DNA of 64,000 nucleotides from Prevotella sp. (GCA_003447235.1 DLZV01000029.1:1-64000); one strand, 5' to 3'. Positions 1 to 10,800 are shown, counted from the first letter of the stretch. Notes: generated by a model from the sequence alone, not told the origin. A program made the numbers and translations.

Positions 1-158
1 ACGTATTGATCACGTATTGAGCCCGTATCAATCCCGTATCGTTCTCCTATCGTTCTCGCTTCGGTAAGCGGAAACAATACGGAAACAATACGAAGCCGAT
101 ATACCTTGGAAGGGAGGACGATATGAGGATGAGGCTTAGCGGATACTTGGAGGTAGGG
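1..158. repeat. Palindromic array of 11-bp units, copy A
   Basis: Five 11-bp units in a row (from 2, 13, 24, 35, 46) begin CGTATTG, CGTATTG, CGTATCA, CGTATCG and CCTATCG. A 14-nt perfect hairpin follows at 57-70 (CGCTT, loop CGGT, AAGCG). The units then continue inverted in the same 11-bp register: two identical GAAACAATACG units (71-92), and weaker ones to about 158. The array runs off the left edge of the window, so its full length is unknown. A near relative lies at 45700-45889. It fills the gap before the first gene; no gene is supported here. Confidence 0.75.
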
Positions 159-269
159 CTCCTAAGGTCAAAAAACACTGTGTTGGCGGTGTGCTACGAA
201 TGCCTTTTGAAGGGTTTTCTAACAATACGACAGGAATTTACCCCCCCATTTAAAATCACTCACAAATAT

Positions 270-300
270 TTTGCAACAAGAAGCAATCTGTGTACCTTTG
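270..300 (+). promoter_or_regulatory. Bacteroidetes-type promoter for the 1511-aa secreted protein
   Basis: TTTG at 270-273, a 19-nt spacer and TACCTTTG at 293-300 match the Bacteroidetes sigma consensus (TTTG, N19, TAnnTTTG) exactly. The predicted start of transcription is about 25 nt before the ATG at 330. This supports 330, and not an upstream in-frame ATG at 123, as the true start. Confidence 0.85.
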
Positions 301-329
301 CAGCGATTTTATTTTTTAATTTAGCGTCT

Positions 330-3300
330 ATGAAAAAGATTTTTGTTTGCAGCCTGGCCTTTTTGTTAGGGTCAAGTGGCGCAATGGCGCAGAGTGTAAG
401 CGACCGAGTCGAGCTCAACGAGAAAGAAAGCGTTGGCATGACCCTGTCCCGCTTCTCACCTGTAAAGCCAAAAAGTGAGGATGCAAACGCCTTGTTGCGT
501 TATCCGATGTTGCGTTTGGTGCGACAAGACGAACCAACGAAGCCAAGCATTCCCTATGCGGAGCGTACATTCACGGAGCGCAAGGCCCAGCACGCCGCCC
601 CCAACCAAGTGGGCGACATCATGCGTGCCGCAGCAGGGCGTGAGCTTTGGGGAAATGTCACTTACAGCAATGCGTGGGAATCCTACGACTACAGAGGATT
701 CTACACTTTCGACTCCAGTGTAAACCCATTGCAGATGCAGATGCTGGGTACGAACGGCAGCTTCTACATGGAGGGAAATGGTGGAGCAGTCTTCCAGGAT
801 GGGATCCTCTACGTGGTGCGCTATGCCACCTATGGAAGCTACTTCTTCATCTACATCAACACCTACGACCCCGAGACCTTCGTCCAGATCGGTAGCACTT
901 CGACCGAGGACGTGACCTTTGTTGCTCTCGAGACCGCCACCAATCCAGCAACGGGCAAGACATACGGCGTGTTCTACAACAGCGATGCGACGGGCTTTGT
1001 TCTTGGAACAGTCGATTACACCACCATGACTCGCAAGGATTTCGGCGCTCTGGAGCACCCCTACGTCGCATTGGGCGTGACCAAGGACGACGTGATCTAT
1101 GGTGTGGCAACCGATGGCAACCTTTATCGCATCGACCAGAGCACCTGCGAGGAAACCCTGATCGGCAGCACTGGCGTGGAGCTTCTGCTGAGCGACGGCG
1201 GCCACTACGGCCAAAGTGGCGAGATCGACACGAAGACGGGCATTTTCTACTGGGCTTGTAAGGACGCCCAAAAGAACGCTGCCCTCTACACGGTTGATCT
1301 GCAGACGGGTGCGGCTACGAAGTTGGCCGACTTCCCGGGACAGGAGACGGTCTATGGCCTCTATGTGCCTCCCGCTCCTGCCGAAGACGGTGCCCCTGCA
1401 GCGGTCGAAAACCTGAATGCATCCTTCACGGACAACTCGCTTGTAGGTAAGGTGGCGTTCACAGCCCCAACAGCCACCTATGCTGGAGGCACGCTCAGCG
1501 GTCAGCTTTCCTACTATGTCATGGTAGGCAATGATACGCTGGCTACAGGCAAGACCTATCCCGGCGCATTTGTACGCGAGACGGTGACAGTACCAGAGGG
1601 CGTGACCACCTTCCGCGTCACGACAGCCAACGAAGTTGGATCAAGTCCTGAGAACAAGGTCAAAGTCTATGTGGGCAACGATGAGCCTACACAGGTCAAG
1701 GACGTCAACCTCGCCATCGACCCTGAGACAGGGGTGGCCAAACTGACGTGGAGTCCTGTCACGACGGGCATCAACGGCGGCTATATCGGCAACATCACCT
1801 ACAATGTGGTACGCTATCCAGACTCCACGACGGTGGCAACGGGACTTGCGGCTACCGAGTTTACCGAGACCTTCTCTGCCGAAGAGCCGCTACAGACCTA
1901 TAGCTACGGAGTAGCCGCTGTCAACGACACGCAGACGGGCGTGGCTGGCATCTCCAACAAGAGTGTGTTTGGTGCTGCCATCGTGCCTCCCTATAGCGAG
2001 CCGCTCGACAACGAAGGTGCCCTCGAACTCTACACCATCATCGACAACAACGAGGATGGATCGACATGGGAGTTTAACGAGAAAGAGGGTGCCGCGTCAT
2101 ATAAGTATAGCCGCGTCAACGATGGCGACGACTGGCTTATCACACCAGCCATCCAACTGAAGGGCGGCAAGCTCTACTCCGTTTCGTTCGAGACCTGTGG
2201 CTACGGCTATACCTACCACGAGCGCATCGAGGTGAAGTATGGCAACCAGCCTACAGTAGCAGGCATGACCCATCAGCTCTTGGACTCTACGGATATCATG
2301 TCGCCCAACTACACGAAGTTTACACGCGAGATAGCAGCCGATACCGACCAGAAGGTCTATGTGGGCTTCCACGCCATTAGTCCTGCCGACGAGTTCCGCC
2401 TCTATCTGAAAAACGTAGAGGTGTACGAAGGCCTCTCCCTCACCCTGGCCGACTCTGTGCAGCAGTTGAGCCTTGTCCCTGCCGAGAAAGGCGAGTTGCG
2501 CGTAGATGGCAGCTTCAAGACACCGAGTCTGACCCTGGGTGGCGACACCTTGGGCAACAAACTGACCAAGGTAGAGGTGTTGCGCAACGGCAAACTGCTT
2601 CAGACCTACGAGGCGCCTGACACAGCCAGCGTACTGACATTCACCGACGACCAGCCCGTCAACAGCTTCAACAACTACGTGGTGAAGGTCTATACTGCCG
2701 AGGGCGAGGGACGTCCCGCCCACGCCCAGGTCTATGTCGGCGTTGACACGCCGAAGTATCCGAAGCGTCCGAAACTGACAGACCAGAGCAACAGCATCCA
2801 CATGGCATGGAAGGCCGTGGGCAATACTGGTGCCAACGGCGGCTACGTGAACACTGACAAGGTCTGGTATCGGATTTACGACGTGGACCAAAGCAACAAC
2901 GACATGGTTGCCGAACTGAGAGACAGCGTCCAGGGCACGAGTTACGACATCGACTACGACACCAACGCTGGCGAGCAGAAGGCGATCCAGTTTGGCCTTT
3001 CCGCTTCCAATTCTGCTGGCAATAGCCTCATCGTGGGTTCTGACCCGCTGATCGTTGGCCAGGCTTACACGCTGCCGTTCCGCGAGAGCCTTGTCCAATG
3101 TGCCGTCTCCAACTTCTGGTGGGGCGACCGAACGGGCAACTCTGCCTTCACCCTCTCCAATGAGAACGCTTCCGACGGTGATGGCGGATGCTTCGCCCTC
3201 AACACTGCAGCACCGCAGGAAACTGCTTGGATCAACAGTGGAAAGATCGCTTTGGGCGGCGTAGCCAACCCGAAACTTTACTTCAGCCACTATGCCGACA

Positions 3301-4865
3301 CGCGCTCAGACATGAAACTGACCGTGGAGGTTCAGAAGCCGGACGGCACGGTGGACAGTCTCTATACATTTGACTACAAGACGCTCACTCAGGACGATGA
3401 CAATGAGTGGCGCAGAGAGTCTGTATCGCTCAAGGAGTATGCCTCCCTGCCGTACGTCATCGTGCGCTTCAGAGGCGAAATCGGCGTCAAGGCCTATTCG
3501 CTGTACCTGGACGACATCGTAGTGGAGAACATTTTCGTCAATGACCTCAAGGCCGAGATCATCACTCCGGGTCAACTTCGCAAGAACAAGACGAGCAAGG
3601 TGAGCATCAAGGTGACCAACAAGGGTGATAAACCTGCGACCCGCTACACGGCTGCTTTGTATGCAAATGGTGAGGAAGTAGATGCGGAAACTGTGGAGGA
3701 TGTGCTGAATCCGCTGCAAAGCCGTACGTTCACCTTCGACTACACGCCCAGCCTCTTTGATGAGGGCGAGACGGTTGAGCTGAAGGCTGTGGCAGAATTT
3801 GACGACGATGACTACACGGATGACAACGAGGTCAGCGCCGTCGTCAAGGTCCTTACGCCCGACCAGGCCAAACCCGAGAATGTGTCGGCCGAGGCTGTCG
3901 GTGCTGGCACGGGACAGGTGAATGTTGCATGGGCGCAGCCCAATGACGAGTCGGCCTCCGTCACTGACGATATGGAGAGCTATACTTCATGGAGCGTCGA
4001 TGACTTCGGTTTCTGGAATAGCGTCTATGGCGAGCCTAAGGGCGGCGCAGGCCAAATCTACTCTTCCGTTCCCTATCCCCACCAGGGCGAGAAGTTTGGC
4101 TTTATGGTCTTCGACCCAAGAGACTGGTCGTGGGAGTTGACAGACAAGAACCCATCGCTGAAGCCGCATTCGGGCAAGAAGTATCTGGCTTCGTTCTACA
4201 ATTATACGGAGGAAGCCGGAAGCGTGGAATTCTATGACAGCAACGACTGGCTTGTCAGTCCTACCCTCTCGGGAGAGGCACAGACCATTTCGTTCTGGGT
4301 GAACAACGTCAAGGCTGGCGATTCTGACAACGTGGAGAAGTTTGAGCTTCTTTACTCCGTGGCAGGTAACGACACAACCGAGTTTGTCAAGCTGGGCGAC
4401 ACCTACACCGTCTCTGGTGGTGAGTGGCAGCAGATCACCGCCAGTCTCCCCGCAGGCGCTACGCATTTCGCCATCCGCCATTGCACCAACTCCAAACACT
4501 CCTTCGTGTTCATGGTCGACGACGTATGCTATGTAGGTGGTAGCGGAGTTCTGAAAGGCTACAACGTCTATCGTGACCAAACACTGGTAGCTACTTTGGA
4601 GCCGACCCAGACGACCTTTACGGATAGCAAGGTGCCCGATGGCACACACACCTATGCCGTCACGGCACTCTATGCCGAGGGCGAGTCTGCTCCCGCATTC
4701 TCGCAGCGTGTCACTACGGCCATCAGCTCTCTCGCCGTGGAGGACGGAAAACCGTTCGACGCTTATACGGTCGATGGCAAGTTGGTGGGCCGCAACCTCA
4801 CTTCGCTGAAGCAGTTGAAGAAAGGCACCTACGTCATCAATGACAAGACGGTGGTCGTGAAGTAA
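330..4865 (+). CDS. Large secreted multidomain protein with choice-of-anchor J-like and fibronectin III-like domains and a type IX-like tail
   Basis: 1511 aa from the ATG at 330, which directly begins a signal peptide ending AMAQ near residue 20. An in-frame ATG at 123 lies upstream of the promoter and is rejected. The chain looks modular: an N-terminal repeat-like region that could be a propeller (about 60-350), fibronectin III-like segments, three choice-of-anchor J-like modules (about 550-700, 910-1065, 1210-1395; each with a DWL.TP or similar core), a CARDB-like segment (about 1070-1170), and a last fibronectin-like domain. The C-terminus (YTVDGKLVG, then LKKGTYVINDKTVVVK) resembles a type IX sorting tail, so export by the PorU/PorV machinery encoded at 28.7-33.5 kb is likely. 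Substrate is unknown. Bacteroidales proteins of this build are usually surface adhesins or glycan binders; that role is inferred. Confidence 0.85.
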   Translation: MKKIFVCSLAFLLGSSGAMAQSVSDRVELNEKESVGMTLSRFSPVKPKSEDANALLRYPMLRLVRQDEPTKPSIPYAERTFTERKAQHAAPNQVGDIMRAAAGRELWGNVTYSNAWESYDYRGFYTFDSSVNPLQMQMLGTNGSFYMEGNGGAVFQDGILYVVRYATYGSYFFIYINTYDPETFVQIGSTSTEDVTFVALETATNPATGKTYGVFYNSDATGFVLGTVDYTTMTRKDFGALEHPYVALGVTKDDVIYGVATDGNLYRIDQSTCEETLIGSTGVELLLSDGGHYGQSGEIDTKTGIFYWACKDAQKNAALYTVDLQTGAATKLADFPGQETVYGLYVPPAPAEDGAPAAVENLNASFTDNSLVGKVAFTAPTATYAGGTLSGQLSYYVMVGNDTLATGKTYPGAFVRETVTVPEGVTTFRVTTANEVGSSPENKVKVYVGNDEPTQVKDVNLAIDPETGVAKLTWSPVTTGINGGYIGNITYNVVRYPDSTTVATGLAATEFTETFSAEEPLQTYSYGVAAVNDTQTGVAGISNKSVFGAAIVPPYSEPLDNEGALELYTIIDNNEDGSTWEFNEKEGAASYKYSRVNDGDDWLITPAIQLKGGKLYSVSFETCGYGYTYHERIEVKYGNQPTVAGMTHQLLDSTDIMSPNYTKFTREIAADTDQKVYVGFHAISPADEFRLYLKNVEVYEGLSLTLADSVQQLSLVPAEKGELRVDGSFKTPSLTLGGDTLGNKLTKVEVLRNGKLLQTYEAPDTASVLTFTDDQPVNSFNNYVVKVYTAEGEGRPAHAQVYVGVDTPKYPKRPKLTDQSNSIHMAWKAVGNTGANGGYVNTDKVWYRIYDVDQSNNDMVAELRDSVQGTSYDIDYDTNAGEQKAIQFGLSASNSAGNSLIVGSDPLIVGQAYTLPFRESLVQCAVSNFWWGDRTGNSAFTLSNENASDGDGGCFALNTAAPQETAWINSGKIALGGVANPKLYFSHYADTRSDMKLTVEVQKPDGTVDSLYTFDYKTLTQDDDNEWRRESVSLKEYASLPYVIVRFRGEIGVKAYSLYLDDIVVENIFVNDLKAEIITPGQLRKNKTSKVSIKVTNKGDKPATRYTAALYANGEEVDAETVEDVLNPLQSRTFTFDYTPSLFDEGETVELKAVAEFDDDDYTDDNEVSAVVKVLTPDQAKPENVSAEAVGAGTGQVNVAWAQPNDESASVTDDMESYTSWSVDDFGFWNSVYGEPKGGAGQIYSSVPYPHQGEKFGFMVFDPRDWSWELTDKNPSLKPHSGKKYLASFYNYTEEAGSVEFYDSNDWLVSPTLSGEAQTISFWVNNVKAGDSDNVEKFELLYSVAGNDTTEFVKLGDTYTVSGGEWQQITASLPAGATHFAIRHCTNSKHSFVFMVDDVCYVGGSGVLKGYNVYRDQTLVATLEPTQTTFTDSKVPDGTHTYAVTALYAEGESAPAFSQRVTTAISSLAVEDGKPFDAYTVDGKLVGRNLTSLKQLKKGTYVINDKTVVVK

Positions 4866-4891
4866 CACGTTTTCGTCTTTGTAGATTCTTA

Positions 4892-4927
4892 AAAAGAGGC
4901 CAGGAGTTTTTGCTCCTGGCCTCTTTT
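4892..4927. terminator. Bidirectional terminator hairpin
   Basis: A perfect 15-bp inverted repeat (4892-4906 with 4913-4927; arm AAAAGAGGCCAGGAG), six-base loop, A-run on one side and T-run on the other. It lies between two convergent genes (stop at 4865; stop at 4949 on the minus strand) and can serve both. Confidence 0.85.
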
Positions 4928-4948
4928 CTTTCATATTTTTATTTGGTT

Positions 4949-6994
4949 TTATTTGATGATGCCATTGTCCGTATCGCGGAGATTGATGCGCTTTTCGGCG
5001 GACTTGTGCTTGCTGCCACGGCTGAGACGCCACGAGATGTTGATCGAGACTTGGTTGCCATTGCCGTTGGAATAGCCGATGGTGTGCTTGTAGAGGTCGC
5101 GGTTGAGGAGCTCATTCTCATACGCTTTGTAGTGGCTATCGAAGAGGTTGGCCCAAGACAATGAGAATTGCCAGTCGCGCCATGTGTAGGATGCCGTCAG
5201 CACGGAGTAGGAACCGTTGTAGCCCTTCGATTCGCCCTCGAAGAATCGGTTGCCATTGTCGATATAGCCCTGTAGGGTGAAGGGACCGAGATAGGCCGTG
5301 ATGCTGCCCACATAAAACCACGAGGTGTAGAGATGCGTATAGTCTTGACCGTAATTGAAGCATCTGAACAGTCCGCCATTGGCAGCAACCTGGAGTTTCT
5401 CGGGCACGAGCCAATAGCCTGCGTAAGCCATCATGTGCAACGCGTCAATCTCCTTTTGGTTGATCTGGGTATAGACGAATTGATTGTCATCGGTCCGATG
5501 GTAGTGGGCCATGTTGGGTTTGATACATTGCTTGAAATAAGCGTCTATGAAAGTCTGCAAACGATTCGTGTTGTACGACAACTGTAGTCGGTGCTCCCTG
5601 TCGCGCGAAGGTTTCAGGTCGGGATTGCCCACTGTCCACTCCATGCTATTGGTGCGAACCATGGCGTCGCTTGTCATCGCTATGCGAGACACTCTGTCCT
5701 GTTGCTGATAGGTGTAGCTCAACTGCAAGCCATGGGTGATGTTGTACGCCAGCGACACCTTGGGTCGGAAAGTCCAGAAGTGGTACCGATGGTCATTCTG
5801 GGTGTAATGGATATAACTTGCACCCGACCCCAGCGCGTAGCGCAGTTGGCCAAGCATACCCTTGATTTCGGCAAAGGCATACAGGCGGTTGTTGTTCGTC
5901 CGCGTAAAAGAGGAGGCGTCGCCCAGGTAGTCGTTCTTGGTGTATTTGGCACTATAGTTCAGGCCCGTCGAGACCGTGAAAGGCCTCAGCCGGTTCTCAT
6001 AGATGACCTCCGTGAGCAGGGAAGCCGTTTTGCCATCCACATCATACTGGTAGGGAGATCCCTCGTCATAGAAACTGCTGGTCTGCGTGGAGATATAGGT
6101 GCCTACAGCATTGGCGGTAAGCGACTGGTGTGGGGAGATCTGGCGGAAGAAATAAAGGTCCAATACTGGCGAATGCCTCTTGTCGTCATCCCGACTCGTA
6201 GCCCTATAGTGGCGTGTGCCATCCATGATATCCTTGATGCGATAGTTGTCCGGGGCATTGCTGAGCGATCCGGCCAAAGAAGCCTGAAAGACGGTAGCGG
6301 AAGAGTCGGCCCAGTTGTAGGTGAGTTTGGCGTCCTGCCCCATCGTCTTGCGCAGCGTCTCCACATCGTTTCGCTCGATGGTATAGAGACTGCCATCGGC
6401 CAAGGTATATCTCGCCAACTGCATGCTCTTGCCGCCCCGGGACCGATATCCACTCATACCATACGAAAGCGACCATTCGCTCTTGCCACGGTTCCACTTG
6501 CCGTACACCATGCCATCAGCCTGCAAGGTGGTAAGCGACGCGGTCAGGTCTGTGCCGACCGTATAGCCACTCTCACTTCTGCGCGTAACGATATCGACAA
6601 CATAGGCTATACCCTCGCCATAACGGACTCCCGGATTGTTGATGAAGTCGATCTTCACGACATCCTTCGGATCGAGCGCCAGCATCTCCTGCTTGCCCAC
6701 CACGACCCCATTGACTCTCAGTTGAACCTCGCCCCTGTTGTCAATAGCCGTGACGGCATGGTTGACATGGTCGATGCGAAGGTTGGCAAGCGAGAGCTTC
6801 TCGAGGATGCTGAAGCCATTGTTGGAACCCTGCTTCTGAGCGTTGGTAGGATAGATGAGCAAGCCGTCAGCCTTGTTGACCACCTTGGCCGCTTGGACTG
6901 TCACCTCGTCGAGCGTGAGGGTTTTGTTCACATCCTGCGCATGACTACAGAGGGCAGAGGACAGGAACAGGGAAAGGGAAATCAATCGTTTCAT
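4949..6994 (-). CDS. Outer-membrane beta-barrel receptor-like protein
   Basis: 681 aa with an N-terminal signal peptide (about 20 aa, ending SHAQ). A plug-like region follows (LDEVTVQAAKVV, then VQLRVNGVVVGKQEM and INNPGVRYG, about residues 25-145), and then a long barrel rich in alternating aromatic strands. This is the layout of the Bacteroidetes outer membrane beta-barrel family, a relative of TonB-dependent receptors that usually lacks the carboxypeptidase-like N-terminal domain. No SusD partner is present. The gene just upstream on the same strand (7097-7795) encodes a membrane-bound winged-helix regulator, and the two probably act as a pair. Ligand unknown. A promoter sits at 7020-7050, so it can be transcribed apart from the regulator. 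Confidence 0.85.
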   Translation of the reverse strand: MKRLISLSLFLSSALCSHAQDVNKTLTLDEVTVQAAKVVNKADGLLIYPTNAQKQGSNNGFSILEKLSLANLRIDHVNHAVTAIDNRGEVQLRVNGVVVGKQEMLALDPKDVVKIDFINNPGVRYGEGIAYVVDIVTRRSESGYTVGTDLTASLTTLQADGMVYGKWNRGKSEWSLSYGMSGYRSRGGKSMQLARYTLADGSLYTIERNDVETLRKTMGQDAKLTYNWADSSATVFQASLAGSLSNAPDNYRIKDIMDGTRHYRATSRDDDKRHSPVLDLYFFRQISPHQSLTANAVGTYISTQTSSFYDEGSPYQYDVDGKTASLLTEVIYENRLRPFTVSTGLNYSAKYTKNDYLGDASSFTRTNNNRLYAFAEIKGMLGQLRYALGSGASYIHYTQNDHRYHFWTFRPKVSLAYNITHGLQLSYTYQQQDRVSRIAMTSDAMVRTNSMEWTVGNPDLKPSRDREHRLQLSYNTNRLQTFIDAYFKQCIKPNMAHYHRTDDNQFVYTQINQKEIDALHMMAYAGYWLVPEKLQVAANGGLFRCFNYGQDYTHLYTSWFYVGSITAYLGPFTLQGYIDNGNRFFEGESKGYNGSYSVLTASYTWRDWQFSLSWANLFDSHYKAYENELLNRDLYKHTIGYSNGNGNQVSINISWRLSRGSKHKSAEKRINLRDTDNGIIK

Positions 6995-7019
6995 TTTGTA
7001 CCAGTTTTGAATGATGGCA

Positions 7020-7050
7020 CAAAATTACGGCCCTATCCCGAGAAGACCAA
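7020..7050 (-). promoter_or_regulatory. Promoter of the beta-barrel receptor gene
   Basis: Read on the minus strand: TTGG (7050-7047), 19-nt spacer, TAATTTTG (7027-7020), about 25 nt before the ATG at 6994. It lies between the regulator gene and the receptor gene. Confidence 0.7.
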
Positions 7051-7096
7051 TTTATTTGTCTGACATTTCCCTGACAATCGACTGCCAGAAACCTAT

Positions 7097-7795
7097 CTAC
7101 CTGTGTTTCAGACTATAGCTCTTTCCCCTATCCGACTCTATCTTGAGCGAGCTATGGGCCTCTATGATCGGTTTGATGCGTCGAATGAGCGTGTAGAGCG
7201 TGTCGCTGGCATCCGGCTTCTTGGGCCATAGTCGATTGCAAATCTCCTGCTTCGACAGGGTATGCGTATCTGAGGTCATAAACATTTCGAGTAGGGCGTG
7301 CTGCATGGGCGTGAGATGAATCTGATCGCCCGAAAGCGTCATGAAATGATTGTCATGATACACAAGTCCCCCATAGGACAAACCAGGGACAACCAGCGCC
7401 GGTTTGTTTCTCCTCGTGTACCACCAGCTACCCAAGAGCCACAACACGCCAACCATGAAGAGCGACGCCGACCCCCTTTGGTCGGACATCATGAATATCG
7501 AAGCAAAACTGCAGTTGGCTTCCGCCACCAGCCGCGTCTCCAAGCGTCCGTTCCTGCGCACGGTACGCAGGGCGATGCCTGCCGTGTCCTTCAACTCGGC
7601 AATGGTGAGATAGCTACGGTAGCAGCGAATGGTGTCGGTAGTGATCACCTGGTTGGGCATTTTCACAAGGACCTGCTCCAAAGCCTGGTTGACATCCTGC
7701 GCAATCCTGTTCTCTGTATTGCGATAGCTATTCATGCCCGAGCACAAAGCACAGAGCATGAGAAAGCTAAACACGATATATGGAAGTCCCTTCAT
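7097..7795 (-). CDS. Membrane-tethered winged-helix transcriptional regulator
   Basis: 232 aa. A first hydrophobic segment (about 4-21) is followed by a polar, probably periplasmic, part of about 85 residues, then a second membrane span (about 110-127, rich in L, V and W) and a basic stop-transfer (YTRRNK). The C-terminal part (about 140-232) has an OmpR-like winged-helix pattern (LTPMQHALLEMFM, then LSKQEICNRLWPKKPDASDTL). It therefore seems to be a one-component sensor that reads a periplasmic signal and binds DNA while anchored in the inner membrane: similar in logic to ToxR, but with the DNA-binding domain at the C-terminus. It sits directly upstream of the beta-barrel receptor gene, its likely target. 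The signal sensed is unknown. Confidence 0.75.
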   Translation of the reverse strand: MKGLPYIVFSFLMLCALCSGMNSYRNTENRIAQDVNQALEQVLVKMPNQVITTDTIRCYRSYLTIAELKDTAGIALRTVRRNGRLETRLVAEANCSFASIFMMSDQRGSASLFMVGVLWLLGSWWYTRRNKPALVVPGLSYGGLVYHDNHFMTLSGDQIHLTPMQHALLEMFMTSDTHTLSKQEICNRLWPKKPDASDTLYTLIRRIKPIIEAHSSLKIESDRGKSYSLKHR

Positions 7796-7833
7796 GATTT
7801 ACAATATAAAAAGCGCGAGCTATGTTGTTGATA

Positions 7834-10800
7834 TTATAGCAAGGAGGTGACCTCGACGGTCGGCCTTCCCGCTCTCACGTCCTCATCGGCAAAGGAGATG
7901 GTGATGACCCGCTCCTCATGAGGCATGAGGTGGAAATAGTTGTCGCCATAGACCACGGGGAGGACCTGGTCGCCATCACTATCCTTGAGGTTCAGGCGCA
8001 ACATCAGGGCCGGCGTGTCCGCCAGGTTGGTGACCTTGACCGTGCCCCTCCATTCGTTTCCCTCGCGATGTAAAGACGGCGTGACGGCAACGCGCGCTGG
8101 AGGAAGCGAGCGCAAAGCCTGGAAGCAGCCCTCCTCCTGCGAGAGCACATAGTCGTTGCGCGAGACAATCTCATCGCCCTGACGCAGCAAGAGGCGCAGG
8201 AAGAAGACCTCGGGCGGTGTCGTCAAACTGTCGGTACGCTGCGGGAGGACGACAGGGAAGACGTCTGCCCGACTGGCGGAAGCCACCGCCAACGACTGAC
8301 TATCGGATCGGACGATACGACCCGTCTGGTCGTACAAGGTATAGGAGACCTCCAGCGCGGGGGCGTCCTTGCCACAATGGTTGACGACCTCGACACGCTG
8401 GGCGACGGGATTGTAGAGGACATGGAGCGGCTCACAAGCCTTCTTCACACCGAAATAGCCCGCCGTAGGGTCGAAATAGTAGTCGTAGGTCTGCCACACC
8501 ATCGAGGGCCACGTCGGGTGGCTCATCCACATGAGAAGGCCCATGCCCTGCTGCGAGGTAGCGGCCTCGAACATGGCGCGATGGCCATCATAATTGAGCC
8601 ATTGGGCCCAAGCCGAATACTGCTCCATCGAGGTGGGACGACCCAAGCAGCGCTCCATCTTCTCATTGAAGGCGGCACCACGCTGAGCGCCCAGCATCGT
8701 GAAGTCGTGCTGACCCCACGCCTCGCCCTGTGGCCACAGTTGGCCGGGCGGCAGCATCCGTCGCAGGCTCTCGGGATTGGGCACACAGGGCACACCCTGC
8801 TCCGAGTGGAGCTTGGAGGAAGTATGGGAGAAATAATAGCTGACGGGCATGAGCGTATAGGGACCATGACCCGAGACGCCGTCGTCGGCAGAACTGGAGA
8901 TATAACCCAGTTGCGGGTGGAGCGCAGCCACACTCTGGCGCAGTCCTTGGTCGAGGACCTCGGGCGGGTAGCCCTCGTTGCGACCACAGTAGAGAGCCAA
9001 AGAAGGATGGCGGCGGATGCGAGAGATGAAGTCGCGGGCGTTGTCCATGAACATCTCGTTGTCGGCAGGGTCGGGGCCGTCCCACGGATTGGCGAGCCAG
9101 AAGTCCTGCCAGACCATCAGTCCGTAGCGGTCGCAGGCCTCGAAGAAGGCCTCAGATCCCGTCTGTCCCACCCAGTTGCGTATCATCGTCATATTCATGT
9201 CGCGATGGTAGCGGACAGCAGCGTCGAACTCACGCGCCCGATAGTTGAGATTGGTCTCCGAGAAGCCCCAGTTGCCTCCCATCACCATGATGCGTTGGTG
9301 GTTGACAAAGATCTTCAGGGCCGTGTCCATATCCTCGTAGGCCACCTCGCGGATGCCCGCCTTGTAGCGCACCTCGTCGCCTGCGGCAGAGAATCCCGCA
9401 TCATAGAGATACGGTTCACCATAGCCATTGGGCCACCAGAGACGCATCGGCTGACGACGGAGCTGGGGGAAGTCGTCGGGACTGAAGGCCACGTCGCGGC
9501 TCTCCTGCGGGGCAAGCCTAACGGGCTGCTCAAAGCGGATCGATCCGATCCATCCGCTCACCGTCGTTGTGACGGGACGGGAGGTATTGTTGGTGACACG
9601 CACGACGGGCGTCATCGAGGCCAGCGTATCGGAAGGTTCAAGGCGCGTCGTCACATACGGGTCGCTGACATGGACATCGCCCTCGAGCGAGAGCCAGACG
9701 TCGTTCCAGATACCCACCTCGCGACCTGGCGTGGAGGTGATCCAGTCCCAGCCTATCGTGGCGTGGAAAGTCGGGTTGTCGAGTCCCAAGACACCTCCGT
9801 TGATATCGGTCGATTCGCTATTTTTCACCTTCACCGCCCCGATATGGGCGTTCTTGTGCACGCATACCTCCAGGGTGTTGTCGCCCCGCGTGAGATAGGG
9901 GGTGAGGTCGAAACGTCCCCGGCGGAAGGCACCCTCTATGCGCCCCACAGGTTGGCCATTGACGAGGAGGTCGGCTTTCCAATTGATGCCATCCAGATGG
10001 AGGAACACCCGCTCTCCCTTCTTCAGTTTAGAGGACAGCCGGAAGGAGGTGCGATACCAAAAGTCGCTGTTGAAATAGCTCTCCGAGATCTGCCGCATCG
10101 CATCGCCCACCGTATTGTCGGGTACAGCCCCATTATGGATAAAACTCGTCAGGACCGTGCCCGGGACCGTAGCGGGCAGCCAGCGGTCGTAGCCATCGCG
10201 TCGCAACTCCCATCCCTTGGTCAGCGGACAGCGCTTGCCTTGCTGGAGCGAGACAGTCGGCACACCCTCGGCAGTCGCTATCGGAGCAGGCGTGGCAGGG
10301 CGTCCCCATACTTCCAGTTCGGAGAGGGCATAGAGCCCAGATGAACCGGGACGTTCGAGGAGCAGACAGACGTAGCGAGCCGTCTCCCGACAGGGCACCA
10401 CCTCCTGACGGCGATTCTCATCGGAGGACAAAGAGGCCACATCACGCCAGGTCTGTGCATCGTCGGAAGCCTGCACACGTCCCTGAATGGCAGGATAGCG
10501 CCAAGAGAGGCGCAACGTGTCGAAGGCAACAGGGCGACCCAAATCGACGGCAATCCATTGCGGGACAGAGGGAGTATCGGCATCCGACCCACGGCCCTCC
10601 GCCATCCACATACTGGCAAAGCGGTTGCTGGGCAGCATGCCGCGCTCGTCGTCGGTGAAGGCACATTCGTAGAGTCGCCAGTAGGCGCAGCCCTTCATTT
10701 TCAGCCGGATGCGCAGGTGGTCGTAGCGTCCCTCGGCGACAGGTATCGACAGATCCATCAGGCGCAACGGCAGACGCTCGATGGCCTCCTGCTTGTTGGG

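Noticed and set aside
1..158. CRISPR array
   Set aside because: Units are 11 bp with no spacers and no cas genes; units are inverted about a centre, unlike CRISPR.
123..329. N-terminal extension of the 1511-aa protein from the ATG at 123
   Set aside because: The extension includes the promoter at 270-300 and has no signal; the ATG at 330 starts a clear signal peptide.
5591..7063. Long plus-strand frame of 490 codons over the barrel receptor gene
   Set aside because: Antisense shadow of a well-supported receptor gene; composition is Arg/His/Val-rich with no family motif.
8377..10344. 655-codon plus-strand frame over the GH2 gene
   Set aside because: Mirror of G+C-rich codons; the GH2 frame on the other strand has catalytic motifs and a signal peptide.
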